Assembly (NCBI GenBank): GCA_958295465.1
Contig: OY282353.1
Span: forward strand, 3,215,001-3,279,000
Source: an uncultured Gammaproteobacteria bacterium
Lineage (GTDB): Bacteria; Pseudomonadota; Gammaproteobacteria; HK1
Length of the DNA stretch: 64,000 nucleotides
Direction: 5' to 3'
The translations under genes were made by a program, and so were the position numbers. Each line of letters begins with the position of its first letter. The first letter of the stretch is position 1. Below are positions 52,676 through 60,963 of the stretch, one piece after another. A model generated the notes under the pieces. It worked only from the letters and a program-made list of their open reading frames with translations, ran no database searches and was not told the origin of the DNA.

Positions 52676-53898
52676 GGCGCGCCCTGCGCCTGGCCGCCTG
52701 GAACGTCGGCCTCGCGCTCGCCGCCCTGGTCCTCATCGCGGCGGGCGGGGAGGCGTGGTTGCGGCTGACCAAGCCGTTCATGCGTAGCGCCGTTCCCATG
52801 CGTTTCGAGCCGCGGGTGGGTCTGGTACACGAGCCGGGCGCGGAAGTGCGCCGGACGAACCTGCGCGACTTCTGGACCGCCTCCCGCGCCAACCGCTGGG
52901 GCTTCCTCGACCGCGAGCCGCTGCCTCCGGACCGGGCCGCGGCGAGCTGCCACGTCAGCGTGATCGGCGATTCTTTCGTGGACGCGATGCAAGTGCCCAT
53001 CGCCGCCAAGCTGCATGTCCGGCTCGAAGCCCTCGCCGCCCGGCGCCTGCCCCATCTGGACGTCACCACCTCCGCCTTCGGGATGTTCGACTCGGGCCAG
53101 ATCGCGCAGTTGCCGTTCTACGACACCTACGTCCGGCGCCTGCATCCGAAGCTGCTGGTGCTGGTGTTCTTCCACAACGACTTCTGGAACAACTCCCCGG
53201 TCCTGACGGCGTTGCGGCGCGGCCTCGACCCGGACCGGCTGCCCGGGGCGAGCATCGCGCGCGGCGAAGACGGCGCCCTGACCCTGCGGCCTCCCGATCC
53301 CGAGTATTGGAAACACCCGCTGCCACTGAAAATCCGGCCCGCCCCCACCACACTCTTCGACAGGATCGTGCGTCGGGCGACCCGGAGGTCCTGGTTCGCC
53401 AGGTGGCTGGTCTTGCCACTGGACCTGGGCCGCCGGCGTTCGCACGTCGCAGAGGGAAAGGCGCTCGAACTCCTGAGCCGGCGTCCCGGCTACGAACGGC
53501 TGGCCGGCGAGCGGCCGGGGACGATTGTGGACCACAGGACGGCGCTCGAGAAGGATGTACTGTCCCCGGTGTTCGAGCAGGCGGTGGCGTACACGGGATT
53601 CGCCCTGGATCTGTTCAAGGCGCGCACGGACCGCGACGGCGCCGCGCTGGTGATCCTGACGACGCACAGCCTGGGGAAATGGGGGGATCCCGTCTTCGAC
53701 CGGCTCCACGGCCTGGCCGAGGCGCGCGGCATCCCCGTCATCAGTCAATACGCCTGGATCGAACGCCAGGGCGGAGACGTGCGAGACGCACGATGGCCGC
53801 ACGATCCGCACTGGAGCCCGACCGGCCACCAGTGGGCGGCGGAAGCCCTGCTCGAACATCTGGCGCGGAACCAGGATATCTGTCACGGGATTTGGTAG
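52672..53898 (+). CDS. SGNH/GDSL-like hydrolase, membrane-anchored
   Basis: 408 residues. An N-terminal signal anchor (LAAWNVGLALAALVLIAAGG) places the catalytic part outside the membrane. The SGNH fold begins VSVIGDSFVDAMQVP (nucleophile Ser), with a block II/III segment VLVFFHNDFWNNSP and the C-terminal catalytic Asp-x-x-His in WPHDPHWSPTGHQWAAEALL. Family members remove or transfer acyl groups on glycans. Overlaps the upstream glycosyltransferase by ATGA. A reverse-strand fragment of a paralog lies at 58836. Followed by a terminator. Confidence 0.85.
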   Translation: MRRALRLAAWNVGLALAALVLIAAGGEAWLRLTKPFMRSAVPMRFEPRVGLVHEPGAEVRRTNLRDFWTASRANRWGFLDREPLPPDRAAASCHVSVIGDSFVDAMQVPIAAKLHVRLEALAARRLPHLDVTTSAFGMFDSGQIAQLPFYDTYVRRLHPKLLVLVFFHNDFWNNSPVLTALRRGLDPDRLPGASIARGEDGALTLRPPDPEYWKHPLPLKIRPAPTTLFDRIVRRATRRSWFARWLVLPLDLGRRRSHVAEGKALELLSRRPGYERLAGERPGTIVDHRTALEKDVLSPVFEQAVAYTGFALDLFKARTDRDGAALVILTTHSLGKWGDPVFDRLHGLAEARGIPVISQYAWIERQGGDVRDARWPHDPHWSPTGHQWAAEALLEHLARNQDICHGIW

Positions 53899-53914
53899 TA
53901 AGATGCCCTCGGAA

Positions 53915-53942
53915 GAGCCGAGTCTTCTTGGCTCGTTTTTTT
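53915..53942 (+). terminator. Rho-independent terminator before the lasso precursor
   Basis: 8-base stem GAGCCGAG / CTTGGCTC (one G-T pair), loop TCTT, followed by G and seven T. It ends 13 bases before the precursor ATG, so it may also act as an attenuator, with the precursor having its own or read-through transcription. Confidence 0.85.
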
Positions 53943-53955
53943 CCGAGGTGAAGAC

Positions 53956-54147
53956 ATGATCAATGCTCCCTCCTCCGCACGGAGTAAGGCGAACGAGGCC
54001 GCAGCGGCCTCGGCCCCGAAACGCCCTTGGACAAAGCCCGCCATCCGCACGTTGAAAGTCATCAGCACATATTCCGGGAGTAATACAGGGCGGGACGAGG
54101 ACTCGGGGGGGGCCTTTGGTTCGCCGCGTTACACGCCCAGCGGCTAG
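53956..54147 (+). CDS. Lasso-peptide precursor (A)
   Basis: 63 residues with AGGTGA about 6 bases before the ATG. The leader (1-39) contains the W25-x-x-P28 version of the YxxP recognition element (KRPWTKPAIRTLKVI) read by B1, and Thr38 at the penultimate leader position (STY), as in known lasso leaders. The predicted core is Ser40-Gly63: it starts SGSNTGRDED and ends RYTPSG. Ring closure from the Ser40 amine to Asp47 (8-membered) or Glu48 (9-membered) is possible. The tail has Arg58 and Tyr59 as potential plugs and Ser62 as a kinase target. Position between the cyclase and kinase genes supports this. Core start is a prediction. Confidence 0.85.
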   Translation: MINAPSSARSKANEAAAASAPKRPWTKPAIRTLKVISTYSGSNTGRDEDSGGAFGSPRYTPSG

Positions 54148-54240
54148 TGCCCGGCGACCGCCGCCGGAGGTTTCGCTCGCTGCCGGACCCGATCTCCGGG
54201 AACGCTGCGTTGCCGCCGAGCAGCCCCCGGTCCGGACTGG

Positions 54241-54528
54241 ATGGCTCCGGCATCAGACTGCCGACACAAGGTGGAGAACCGCGTGTCGGCGTCCGCCTGT
54301 TCGGTATCTCGGCGAACAACAGCGGCTCCACCTTCCTCGGAGCAGCGCTGGCGCCCAGCCGGGCGACCCGGACACCTGACTCGGGAAGGCCAGATGCTCG
54401 CCGACATGAACGCGTGCCGGATTGCACGTCTGGGCGCCGGAGAGATCGCCGCGTTCAACCGCGCGTTCCGGCAACATGAAGACGTTCTCGCCCACTTCGG
54501 CTACGCCGTCATGGAAGGGGCGGGATGA
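54241..54528 (+). pseudogene. Sulfotransferase with internal deletion (module 1)
   Basis: Begins like the intact gene at 57901 (MAPASDCRHKVENRV), shifts frame after two extra bases into VGVRLFGISANNSGSTFLGA, then shifts again and jumps from REGQM to LADMNACRIARLGA, skipping about 200 residues. The tail HEDVLAHFGYAVMEGAG is nearly identical to the intact copy. The stop overlaps the kinase start by ATGA, preserving the ancestral coupling. Confidence 0.88.
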
Positions 54529-55490
54529 CCTCTCCCGCCGGATGCCGCTTCCCGCGTGACTACGCGGCCTACGGCCTGCGCGTGCGCTCGCCCGTCCCCC
54601 TGCCGTTCGCCGATGGCCGCGAGGACGGGCCGGCGTCCGGCGAGCCGGACGTGGTCGTTCGACTCGGCGCGACTCCGGCGACGCTGCCCGAGCCGGCGGA
54701 CCGGCGCCGAACCCCCGGCGGCCATGCGGTGTGGGAAGCCGCGCCCGGCGTCTTCCTGATCAGCCTGCACGGGGTGGCCAGCTATCTGGTCACGGGGGGC
54801 CGCGACGTCCTGGTCCAGCCGCGCGGCGGCGACGACCGCGAGATCGGCATGCGTCTCGCCGGAACGGTGTGGGCGGCGCTGTTGCTACAGCGCGGCATCG
54901 TCACCTTCCACGCCAGCGCCGTCGAATTCGAGGCGGGCGCGGCACTGTTCCTGGGCCGCTCCGGCGCCGGCAAGTCGTCGCTGCTCGGCGCGTTGCTGAA
55001 ACGCGGCCGCGCCATGCTGGCCGATGACGTCGCCGGCGTCGTCCTGGATGCCGGCGGCCGTCCCGTTGCGCTGCCCGCGTATCCCCGCCTGCGGTTGTGT
55101 GCGGACGCGGTGGAAGCGCTGGGCTGGCGGGGGCAGGCGCGGGAGAGGGAGTGGATGCAGCCGGGGAAGTATCGGATGCCGGTGCCCCGTTTCCGCGCTT
55201 CGCCGCTGCGCGTATACGCCCTCTACCTGCTGGCCGGCAGCCACGGGAACGGTATCGAGATCGAGCGGGTGTCGCCGACGGTGGCGTTCGAGACGCTTGG
55301 GCGGCACGCATGGCGCAAGCCGCTGCTGAGCGGGCTGGGGCGGCGACAGACGCATTTCCGCGTGGCGGCCGCGATGGCGCAGCAGGCGCCGGTCGCGCGG
55401 GTGGCGCGGCCGGAGCGTTCGTTCCGGCTCGACGCCCTGGCTGATCGCATCGAAGCGCACGTCGAAGAGATTTCCCGGGCGACCGCGTGA
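54525..55490 (+). CDS. HPr-kinase-like lasso-peptide tailoring kinase
   Basis: 321 residues. Central Walker A LFLGRSGAGKSSLLGALLKR, preceded by FHASAVEF and followed by MLADDVAGVVLDAGGRPVAL, the arrangement of HPr kinase/phosphorylase-like enzymes. Homologues in paeninodin-type clusters phosphorylate a C-terminal serine of the lasso precursor. Here Ser62 is next to last, so a similar reaction is plausible but unproven. ATG overlaps the decayed sulfotransferase stop. Remnants of a second copy occur at 58737-58778 and near 59688. Confidence 0.85.
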   Translation: MTSPAGCRFPRDYAAYGLRVRSPVPLPFADGREDGPASGEPDVVVRLGATPATLPEPADRRRTPGGHAVWEAAPGVFLISLHGVASYLVTGGRDVLVQPRGGDDREIGMRLAGTVWAALLLQRGIVTFHASAVEFEAGAALFLGRSGAGKSSLLGALLKRGRAMLADDVAGVVLDAGGRPVALPAYPRLRLCADAVEALGWRGQAREREWMQPGKYRMPVPRFRASPLRVYALYLLAGSHGNGIEIERVSPTVAFETLGRHAWRKPLLSGLGRRQTHFRVAAAMAQQAPVARVARPERSFRLDALADRIEAHVEEISRATA

Positions 55491-55546
55491 CGCCGGACAA
55501 CTCCCGATATATGGTGATTACCGGCGCCTGTCCCACGGAGCACGCC

Positions 55547-55765
55547 ATGACCGCCAGCATCTTCGACACCCATCAAGCCGTGCGCCGCCTTGAAGCGGCC
55601 GGCATCGAGACCCGGCAAGCCGAAGCCATCATTTCGGAAATGCGCGACGCGGCCGGCGCCGATCGCGGCGAGCTCGTCACCCGCAGCGAGCTCTACCGCG
55701 CCTTGTGGATTCAGGGCGCCGGCATCATCGCCATCCTGACCGCCCTGCGGTTCCTGCCGATCTGA
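55547..55765 (+). CDS. Small coiled-coil/membrane protein (CCDC90/DUF1640-like)
   Basis: 72 residues from ATG 55547 (GGAG 8 bases upstream). MTASIFDTHQAVRRLEAAGI and TRQAEAIISEMRDAAGADRG form a helix, followed by LYRALWIQGAGIIAILTALR as a C-terminal membrane segment. Similar small proteins of unknown role are common in Pseudomonadota. A truncated second copy is at 59521. Confidence 0.7.
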   Translation: MTASIFDTHQAVRRLEAAGIETRQAEAIISEMRDAAGADRGELVTRSELYRALWIQGAGIIAILTALRFLPI

Positions 55766-55835
55766 CCGCCCACTCACGAACTGGAGTTGCCCCGCTTTCG
55801 TGGACCCCTGACCATTGTGCAGAGGAGGTGTCCCG

Positions 55836-55925
55836 ATGGCAGAAAGACATCCCCCCACGCGTCGGAGTACCGGCGCCAGATAGTGGAGTTGGTCCGGCCG
55901 GCTCGACGCGGGCTTCGCTGAACCG
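55836..55925 (+). pseudogene. IS3-type OrfA remnant
   Basis: AGGAGG then ATG starts MAERHPPT, and after a frame change reads SEYRRQIVELVRPARRG, a common start of IS3-family OrfA. Nothing further of the element is recognisable before the IS1634 insertion. Confidence 0.55.
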
Positions 55926-55998
55926 CGGCTCCGTCGGGCAGAACCCCGGTCTGGATTAGACCGAAGTTCCCTAAGCCGGACAAGTTTCAACTGATTGA

Positions 55999-57794
55999 TC
56001 AGGGGTCAATTTTTCAACTTTTGAGAGTTCCCGGTACTGGGAACGTTTCGATGAGGTGTGCGGCGCGACGCTGAATCGGTGTCGGCTCGGTCAGCACAGA
56101 CAGGGCCGGGGCCGAGGGGTCGGCGGGAACTCGACAGGTGTTGCGGCAGCGAGTCGCGAGTTCGCCGAGCAGGGTATCGAGGCTGTGAAGGGGCCATCCG
56201 TCGTCGCTACGCCGGGATGCTTTCTTGTGCCGGGCGCGCTCGGTGGGCTTGGCCGGGGCGACGGGGTCGCGGGTGCGCCGGGCGTCGGCCAGGGTCTCGT
56301 CGTCGAACAGCAGCGGCGCCCAGGCGCGACGCAGGTGCCATTCCAGGTAGCCGGCGAGCAGGCAGAGGAACAGATGCGCGCGGACCCGGCGTTCCTCGCG
56401 GTGGCGGATGGGGCGCACCTGGATGTCGAGCCCTTTGAGGGTGCGGAACCAGCGTTCGATGTCGGCCAGTCCCTTGTAGGTACGCACCGTGTCTTCGGGG
56501 GAGAGCCGCGCGGCGGGCTCGCTGGTGCGAAGCACGTAGATGCCGTCGAGGCGCGCCTCGGCGTCGATGCGTGCGTAGTCGCGCTCATAGACCAGACGCC
56601 CGTCGTGGGCCGCCCACCGGAAGTGCTTGGCCATCTTGTGCCGGGCGATGACCCGTCCCACCTTGTGTCCGAGCTGTGCCGCATCGAGCGGCGTGCGGGT
56701 GCGCCGGGCGGCCTCGCGCGCGATGCGTTCGAGCCCTGCCTCGGTGGCGGTGAGCAGCGTCTCGCGCTTGCGCGCCCGGTCCTCGGCCAGCAAGGGGTTG
56801 TAGCACGCGACCAGGCGCTCGCCGGGGTAGTCGGGGCTGACGAACTCGGCCAGGTGCTGCTCGTCGAACAGCGACAACTGCAACGCCTCGGCCTCGACCA
56901 GGGAGCGCACCTGCACCGCCCGCAACGCGCTGACCCATCCGAGCCCCGGATGGCGCTTGAGGTGGTCGATTTGGACCTGTGTGAGCAGGCCCCGGTCGCC
57001 GACCAGCACCACCCGTTGGAGTCCGAAGTGCTCGCGCAGCTTCACGACTTGGTCCGCGACGGTGTTGGGGTCGGCGGTGTTGCCCGGAGAGGCCTGGACC
57101 GCTACCGGGCATCCGCCTGGAGCGCTCAGGACGGTATAGACGACCTGGGGCTTGCCGCGCTTGCCGTCGCGGTTGTAGCCAAAGCGCATCAGCGGGCAGG
57201 TGCGCCCTTCGTAGTAGCTCCCGCTCACGTCGGCGAACACCGGGGCGCCTTCGTGCAGGTGGCGTTGGGCGAGCCGGCGCTCGATGCGCTCCTGGCGCGC
57301 GAGCAGCCAGTCCATCGCCTCGTAGAGGGCGTCCTCGTCGGCGTCGCCCAAGTCGAGCTCTTGGGCCAGCGTGGTGGTGTGCCATCGCCGGGGGGTGGCG
57401 AGCTTCGAGGCGGGGTGGAGGAGCCGTTGCACGACCATGGCCAGGACCCGGTCGCGCTCGGGCGAGCGTTTGGGGGCGATGAGCCGGTCCAGGCCCAGGC
57501 GCCGGGTCATGGCGAGCAGGGCGTCGACGTGGCCGTGGGGGAGGGAGCGTTCGATGGTGAAGGCGTCTTCGGGGCTGACGAGGCGCTGGCCCTTGAGGAC
57601 TCGGCGCAGGGAATCGACCTTCTCTGCGGGCCAGTCGGTGAGGTTGGCCAGTGTGCGTTTGCGGACTCGGCCGCCTTCGCGCCAGCCTTCTCGCAGGAGG
57701 ACGGCGGGGCGGGAGTTGCGGTTGGGGACGGTTTCGACGTACATGGGAACGACAATATCTTGTATTCCCGCTCATGTCAAGCTATTGACCTTCA
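55999..57794 (-). mobile_element. IS1634-family insertion sequence
   Basis: Contains an intact transposase. Ends are approximate: outward-facing sequences share ATTGACC within otherwise imperfect inverted repeats. Inserted between the coiled-coil gene and the second sulfotransferase. No target duplication was confirmed. Confidence 0.7.
56014..57744 (-). CDS. IS1634-family transposase
   Basis: 576 residues (IS4-like DDE). MYVETVPNRNSRPAVLLREG at the start, PVFADVSGSYYEGRTCPLMR and GYNRDGKRGKPQVVYTVLSA with the first catalytic Asp region, VVLVGDRGLLTQVQIDHL with the second, and the Y-(2)-R-(3)-E-(6)-K-like YKGLADIERWFRTLKGLDIQ with the final Glu. Uninterrupted, so possibly active. Confidence 0.92.
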   Translation of the reverse strand: MYVETVPNRNSRPAVLLREGWREGGRVRKRTLANLTDWPAEKVDSLRRVLKGQRLVSPEDAFTIERSLPHGHVDALLAMTRRLGLDRLIAPKRSPERDRVLAMVVQRLLHPASKLATPRRWHTTTLAQELDLGDADEDALYEAMDWLLARQERIERRLAQRHLHEGAPVFADVSGSYYEGRTCPLMRFGYNRDGKRGKPQVVYTVLSAPGGCPVAVQASPGNTADPNTVADQVVKLREHFGLQRVVLVGDRGLLTQVQIDHLKRHPGLGWVSALRAVQVRSLVEAEALQLSLFDEQHLAEFVSPDYPGERLVACYNPLLAEDRARKRETLLTATEAGLERIAREAARRTRTPLDAAQLGHKVGRVIARHKMAKHFRWAAHDGRLVYERDYARIDAEARLDGIYVLRTSEPAARLSPEDTVRTYKGLADIERWFRTLKGLDIQVRPIRHREERRVRAHLFLCLLAGYLEWHLRRAWAPLLFDDETLADARRTRDPVAPAKPTERARHKKASRRSDDGWPLHSLDTLLGELATRCRNTCRVPADPSAPALSVLTEPTPIQRRAAHLIETFPVPGTLKS

Positions 57795-57900
57795 GTTACA
57801 TGGGAACATGAATCATCCATGATTTCGGCTGTTTCTGATTTCAATTCAATAAGTTATCCTAGATTCAGACCCCGAAATCCCGGGGAACTTCGGATTAGAG

Positions 57901-58740
57901 ATGGCCTTGGCATTGGGCTGCAGCCACGAGGTGGAGAGCCGCGTCGGCGCCCACCTGTTCGGCATCTCGGCGAACAGCAGCGGCTCCTCCTTCCTCATGG
58001 CAGCGCTGGCGACGAGCCGGGCGACCTGGAACCTGGACCGGGAAGGCCAGATGATGCTCGGCTACGTAGGGCCGAACATCCTCTGGCCCCATCCCGCGGT
58101 CCTGCTCTGGGCTTCCGAGCGGCGCTGGATCGACCTGCTGACGGACCCGGGCAATTACGACTGGCCGCGCACGCGCAAGGCATGGTATTTCCAGGCTTTC
58201 GCCCGCGACCCCGATGCGTGCGTGTTCTACACCAAGACCCCGTCGCACCTGCTCCTGGTGGACGAGTTGACGCGGCATTTCCACAACGCGAAGTTCCTGT
58301 TCATGGTGCGCAACCCGTACGCGGTGTGCGAGGGCATCTGCCGGTTCTACCGGGGCGCCGCCCCCACGGCAGGCCGTCGACCGCCGCCCGAGAACCTGCC
58401 GGAAGCCGCAGCGCGGCACGCCGTCACCTGCATGGCGTGGCAGCGCCGCAACCTGGAAGCGCACGGACATCGCGGCGTCTTCTTCACCTACGAGACGATG
58501 TGCGCCGAGCCGGAGCGGGTGGCGCAGGACATCCGGGCGCTGGTGCCCGAGCTCGACGACCTGAACCTGCGGCAACGCCTGTGGGTGAAGGGGCAGTACC
58601 ACGAGATGCTCACCGACATGAACGCACGGCAGATCGCACGTCTGGGCGTCGAGGACCTCGCCGCGTTCAACCGCGTGTTCCGGCGGCATGAAGACGTCCT
58701 CGCCCACTTCGGCTACGCCGTCATGGAAAGGGCGGGATGA
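57901..58740 (+). CDS. Sulfotransferase (intact copy, module 2)
   Basis: 279 residues. PAPS 5'-phosphosulfate loop in LFGISANSSGSSFLMAALAT, a DPGNYDWPRTRKAWY segment, KTPSHLLLVDELTRHFHNAK and the 3'-phosphate region KFLFMVRNPYAVCEGICRFY. Transfers sulfate from PAPS to a hydroxyl or amine; sulfotransferases are known companions of lasso-peptide kinase clusters. It lies ~105 bases downstream of the IS1634 end in an AT-rich leader, so its expression may depend on that junction. The stop overlaps a vestigial kinase start by ATGA. Confidence 0.85.
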   Translation: MALALGCSHEVESRVGAHLFGISANSSGSSFLMAALATSRATWNLDREGQMMLGYVGPNILWPHPAVLLWASERRWIDLLTDPGNYDWPRTRKAWYFQAFARDPDACVFYTKTPSHLLLVDELTRHFHNAKFLFMVRNPYAVCEGICRFYRGAAPTAGRRPPPENLPEAAARHAVTCMAWQRRNLEAHGHRGVFFTYETMCAEPERVAQDIRALVPELDDLNLRQRLWVKGQYHEMLTDMNARQIARLGVEDLAAFNRVFRRHEDVLAHFGYAVMERAG

Positions 58741-58778
58741 CCTCTCCCGCCGGATGCCGCTTCCCGCATGACTACTGA
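58737..58778 (+). pseudogene. Kinase 5' remnant (module 2)
   Basis: Thirteen codons MTSPAGCRFPHDY then a TGA. Identical in plan to the start of the kinase at 54525 (MTSPAGCRFPRDY). The rest is missing. Confidence 0.85.
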
Positions 58779-59291
58779 CGGCGGACCTCGGGGTCCAGCC
58801 GAATGGAATTCCAGTGATTCGTTCCTGCCGGGCGCCTACCTCGCAGGCAGGCCGGGTGATGGCTCGATTTCGGACCTGCACCCGTTCTGCTTCAGGTATT
58901 CCAGCAGGGCTTGCGCGGCCCATTGGTGGCCGGTGGGATTCCAGTGGCAGTCATGCGCAGAAGTGCCAGCCACGTTCGCGAAGCAGCACCTTCTTCCGTG
59001 CCGGGCGGACGGCGCTGACGCCGGAGCAGGTGCAGGTGCCGGTGGCTGCCCACGGGCCGGTCATGGAACGGTTCGACTGTCTGCGGGAGGTCGAGGCGTT
59101 TCCGGGGAATGTCGTCCACCGCCCCCGGCCCTTCGACGAAGTGGACGGTTCTCGGGGACGGTTCCTTACGGGTTGACTTGCTTTGCCGTTGGCCCAGAAT
59201 GTCCGGGAGCCGACAGCAGGCCGCCCTATCCTTCAATGACTCGCCACAGAATGCGCTACACACCCGTCAGTTGGCAAAACCGGAGAATCCC
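58779..59291. other. Scrambled region with fragments
   Basis: 513 bases without an intact gene. The left part holds a reverse-strand SGNH hydrolase tail. A plus-strand frame around 58985-59176 (LTPEQVQVPVAAHGPVMERF) looks coding-like but is unrecognised. Nothing else seen. Confidence 0.5.
58836..58991 (-). pseudogene. SGNH hydrolase, 3' fragment in reverse
   Basis: Encodes HDCHWNPTGHQWAAQALLEY and LKQNGCRSE, matching the end of the hydrolase at 52672 (HDPHWSPTGHQWAAEALLEH). Oriented opposite to that gene, so an inversion or separate copy is involved. Confidence 0.8.
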
Positions 59292-59447
59292 GTGTCCCCC
59301 GAGCTCATCGCCATCATCACCGCCTCCGCCGCAATCATCGGGTTCCTATGGAACCTGCATCGCGACGTCGCCGACCTTCTCGAGCGGATGGCCAGGCTCG
59401 AAGGATTGTTCGAGGGGTTCACGCGCCGGGACCCGCCCGCCGCTTGA
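59292..59447 (+). CDS. Small membrane/coiled-coil protein
   Basis: 51 residues from a GTG with GGAG 6 bases upstream. N-terminal membrane helix PELIAIITASAAIIGFLWNL followed by an amphipathic helix DLLERMARLEGLFEGFTRR. Small proteins of this design recur in proteobacterial genomes; role unknown. Confidence 0.55.
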   Translation: MSPELIAIITASAAIIGFLWNLHRDVADLLERMARLEGLFEGFTRRDPPAA

Positions 59448-59520
59448 CCAGGCGCCGCTGGCCGTTGACTTCCGGTAGCGTATGTTAACGTGGGATTATC
59501 GGAACCTGTCCCACGGTGCC

Positions 59521-59730
59521 GTGACCGCCAGCATCTTCGACACCCATCAAGCCGTGCGCCGCCTCGAAGCGGCCGGCATCGAGACCCGGCAAGCCGAAGC
59601 CGTCATTTCGGAAATGCGCGACGCGGTCGGCTTGGTGACGGATCCGGGCAACTACCACTGGCTGCGCGCGCATCGCAGCGAGTGGTGCGGCCGGAACGTG
59701 CGTTCCGGCTCGACCCCTGAAGGACCGTAG
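59521..59730 (+). pseudogene. Chimera of coiled-coil, sulfotransferase and kinase fragments
   Basis: An open 69-residue frame assembled from three neighbours: TASIFDTHQAVRRLEAAGIE from the coiled-coil gene, LVTDPGNYHWLRAHRSEW from the middle of the sulfotransferase, and an out-of-frame piece of the kinase 3' end. The nucleotide match to the kinase continues to about 59752. The first junction falls in a shared ctggtgac-like stretch, suggesting microhomology joining. Confidence 0.8.
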
Positions 59731-59772
59731 GGCCGTATCGAAGCCCACCTACGGAAGATTGGGGGGTAGCGC

Positions 59773-60963
59773 GTGACACTGGAGCACTTCGTCATCACGC
59801 GGTTCTGCCTGCGCGACCGCTGGCTGCACCGGCGCACAGCCCTCGCGCCGTTCCGCACCATGGACCCGCTCGCACCCCGTACCGTCGAGCTGCGCCTGAG
59901 CCTGCTGGAGACGACCTGCCTGCCCGGTCTGCGCGCGCAGACGAATCGGGATTTCACCTGGGTGCTGCTCATCGACCGCGCACTGGGCCGGGAGGCCCGG
60001 CGGCGGCTGCGGGACATGACGCGGGGCATGGACCGCGTCCGGTTCGTCGAATACCGTGCGGATGCGCCGCAGCCACTGGAGCGCCTCGGCTGGCTCGGAC
60101 CGTTGACGTCCGGCGCCCCGGACTACGTCCTCACGACGCTAAACGATGACGACGACGCGCTGCCCCGGCGCTGGGTCGAAGTGCTGCAATCCCACGCCCG
60201 CGGTCTGGCCGCGCAGGATCGGCTGCCGCCGTTCATGCTCGCCGGGGCCAAGCGGATCGTCCAGTGGGACATGGTCTTCACGCCCGACGCGCCCTTCGGA
60301 TGGGCCGGGCCGTGGCGCGGGCTGGCGTCCGTGGCGTCGTGCGGGTTCTCGCTGCTGGGCCGCTGGCCGGCGTTCGACTTCAGCGTCCTCGGCCTGAGCC
60401 ATGTGTACGCACACACATACGGTGACTTCCTGAAGCCGCCGCCGGACGAGCACGTGCGCCTGGTCCGGCAGTGGCTCCTGCAGGCGGCGCGGGATGCGCA
60501 GGTGGGCTACATCCCGATGGGACGCGACGCCTTCTTCGACGCCAGCCGCGACGCCGGCGCGGTGGTGATGGCGAACCACGGCGGCAACTTTCAGCCGTGG
60601 CGACTGAACCGGGGTTCTCGGCCGGGAGCGCAAGGCGCCTGTGAGGCCGGCGTGGCCGGGCCGGAGGCGCCGGCTTCGGGGCGCGACCGCACCGGCGGTC
60701 GCCGCTCGCAAGAAGAGATCCCGGCCCGGCGGGTGCAGGGCGCCGCCACGTTCCCGGACGTCTCCATCGACTGGCGGGCCGCGCGGCGCCACCGCCGCCG
60801 CTTTCGTCCCTGGCGCGTCCGGGCCAGATTGCTGGAGCACCGTCTGCATGACGGCCGGGAGGCCGCGGCGCGGCGATTGCGCGGATTGGCGGGCGGCGTT
60901 CGTTCGTGGCCTCCCTTCCGCGCACCGGGGCCGGGAAGCGGCACGACGGGAGGGGCGACGTGA
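59773..60963 (+). CDS. Glycosyltransferase (putative rhamnosyltransferase-like, GT-A)
   Basis: 396 residues, GTG start. FVITRFCLRDRWLHRRTALA, TCLPGLRAQTNRDFTWVLLI and the acidic nucleotide-sugar motif VLTTLNDDDDALPRRW fit the putative rhamnosyltransferase group. Middle SHVYAHTYGDFLKPPPDEHV. The last ~120 residues are Arg/Gly/Ala-rich with no recognised fold and may be an unstructured extension. The stop overlaps the next glycosyltransferase by GTGA. Confidence 0.75.
   Translation: MTLEHFVITRFCLRDRWLHRRTALAPFRTMDPLAPRTVELRLSLLETTCLPGLRAQTNRDFTWVLLIDRALGREARRRLRDMTRGMDRVRFVEYRADAPQPLERLGWLGPLTSGAPDYVLTTLNDDDDALPRRWVEVLQSHARGLAAQDRLPPFMLAGAKRIVQWDMVFTPDAPFGWAGPWRGLASVASCGFSLLGRWPAFDFSVLGLSHVYAHTYGDFLKPPPDEHVRLVRQWLLQAARDAQVGYIPMGRDAFFDASRDAGAVVMANHGGNFQPWRLNRGSRPGAQGACEAGVAGPEAPASGRDRTGGRRSQEEIPARRVQGAATFPDVSIDWRAARRHRRRFRPWRVRARLLEHRLHDGREAAARRLRGLAGGVRSWPPFRAPGPGSGTTGGAT

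Noticed and set aside
55547..55765. Coiled-coil ORF considered as a second lasso precursor
   Set aside because: No W/Y-x-x-P leader element or Thr at -2; it ends in a membrane helix and resembles CCDC90-type proteins.
56027..56044. Palindrome gttcccggtactgggaac as an operator
   Set aside because: It lies within the last codons of the IS1634 transposase and is more simply part of the element end.
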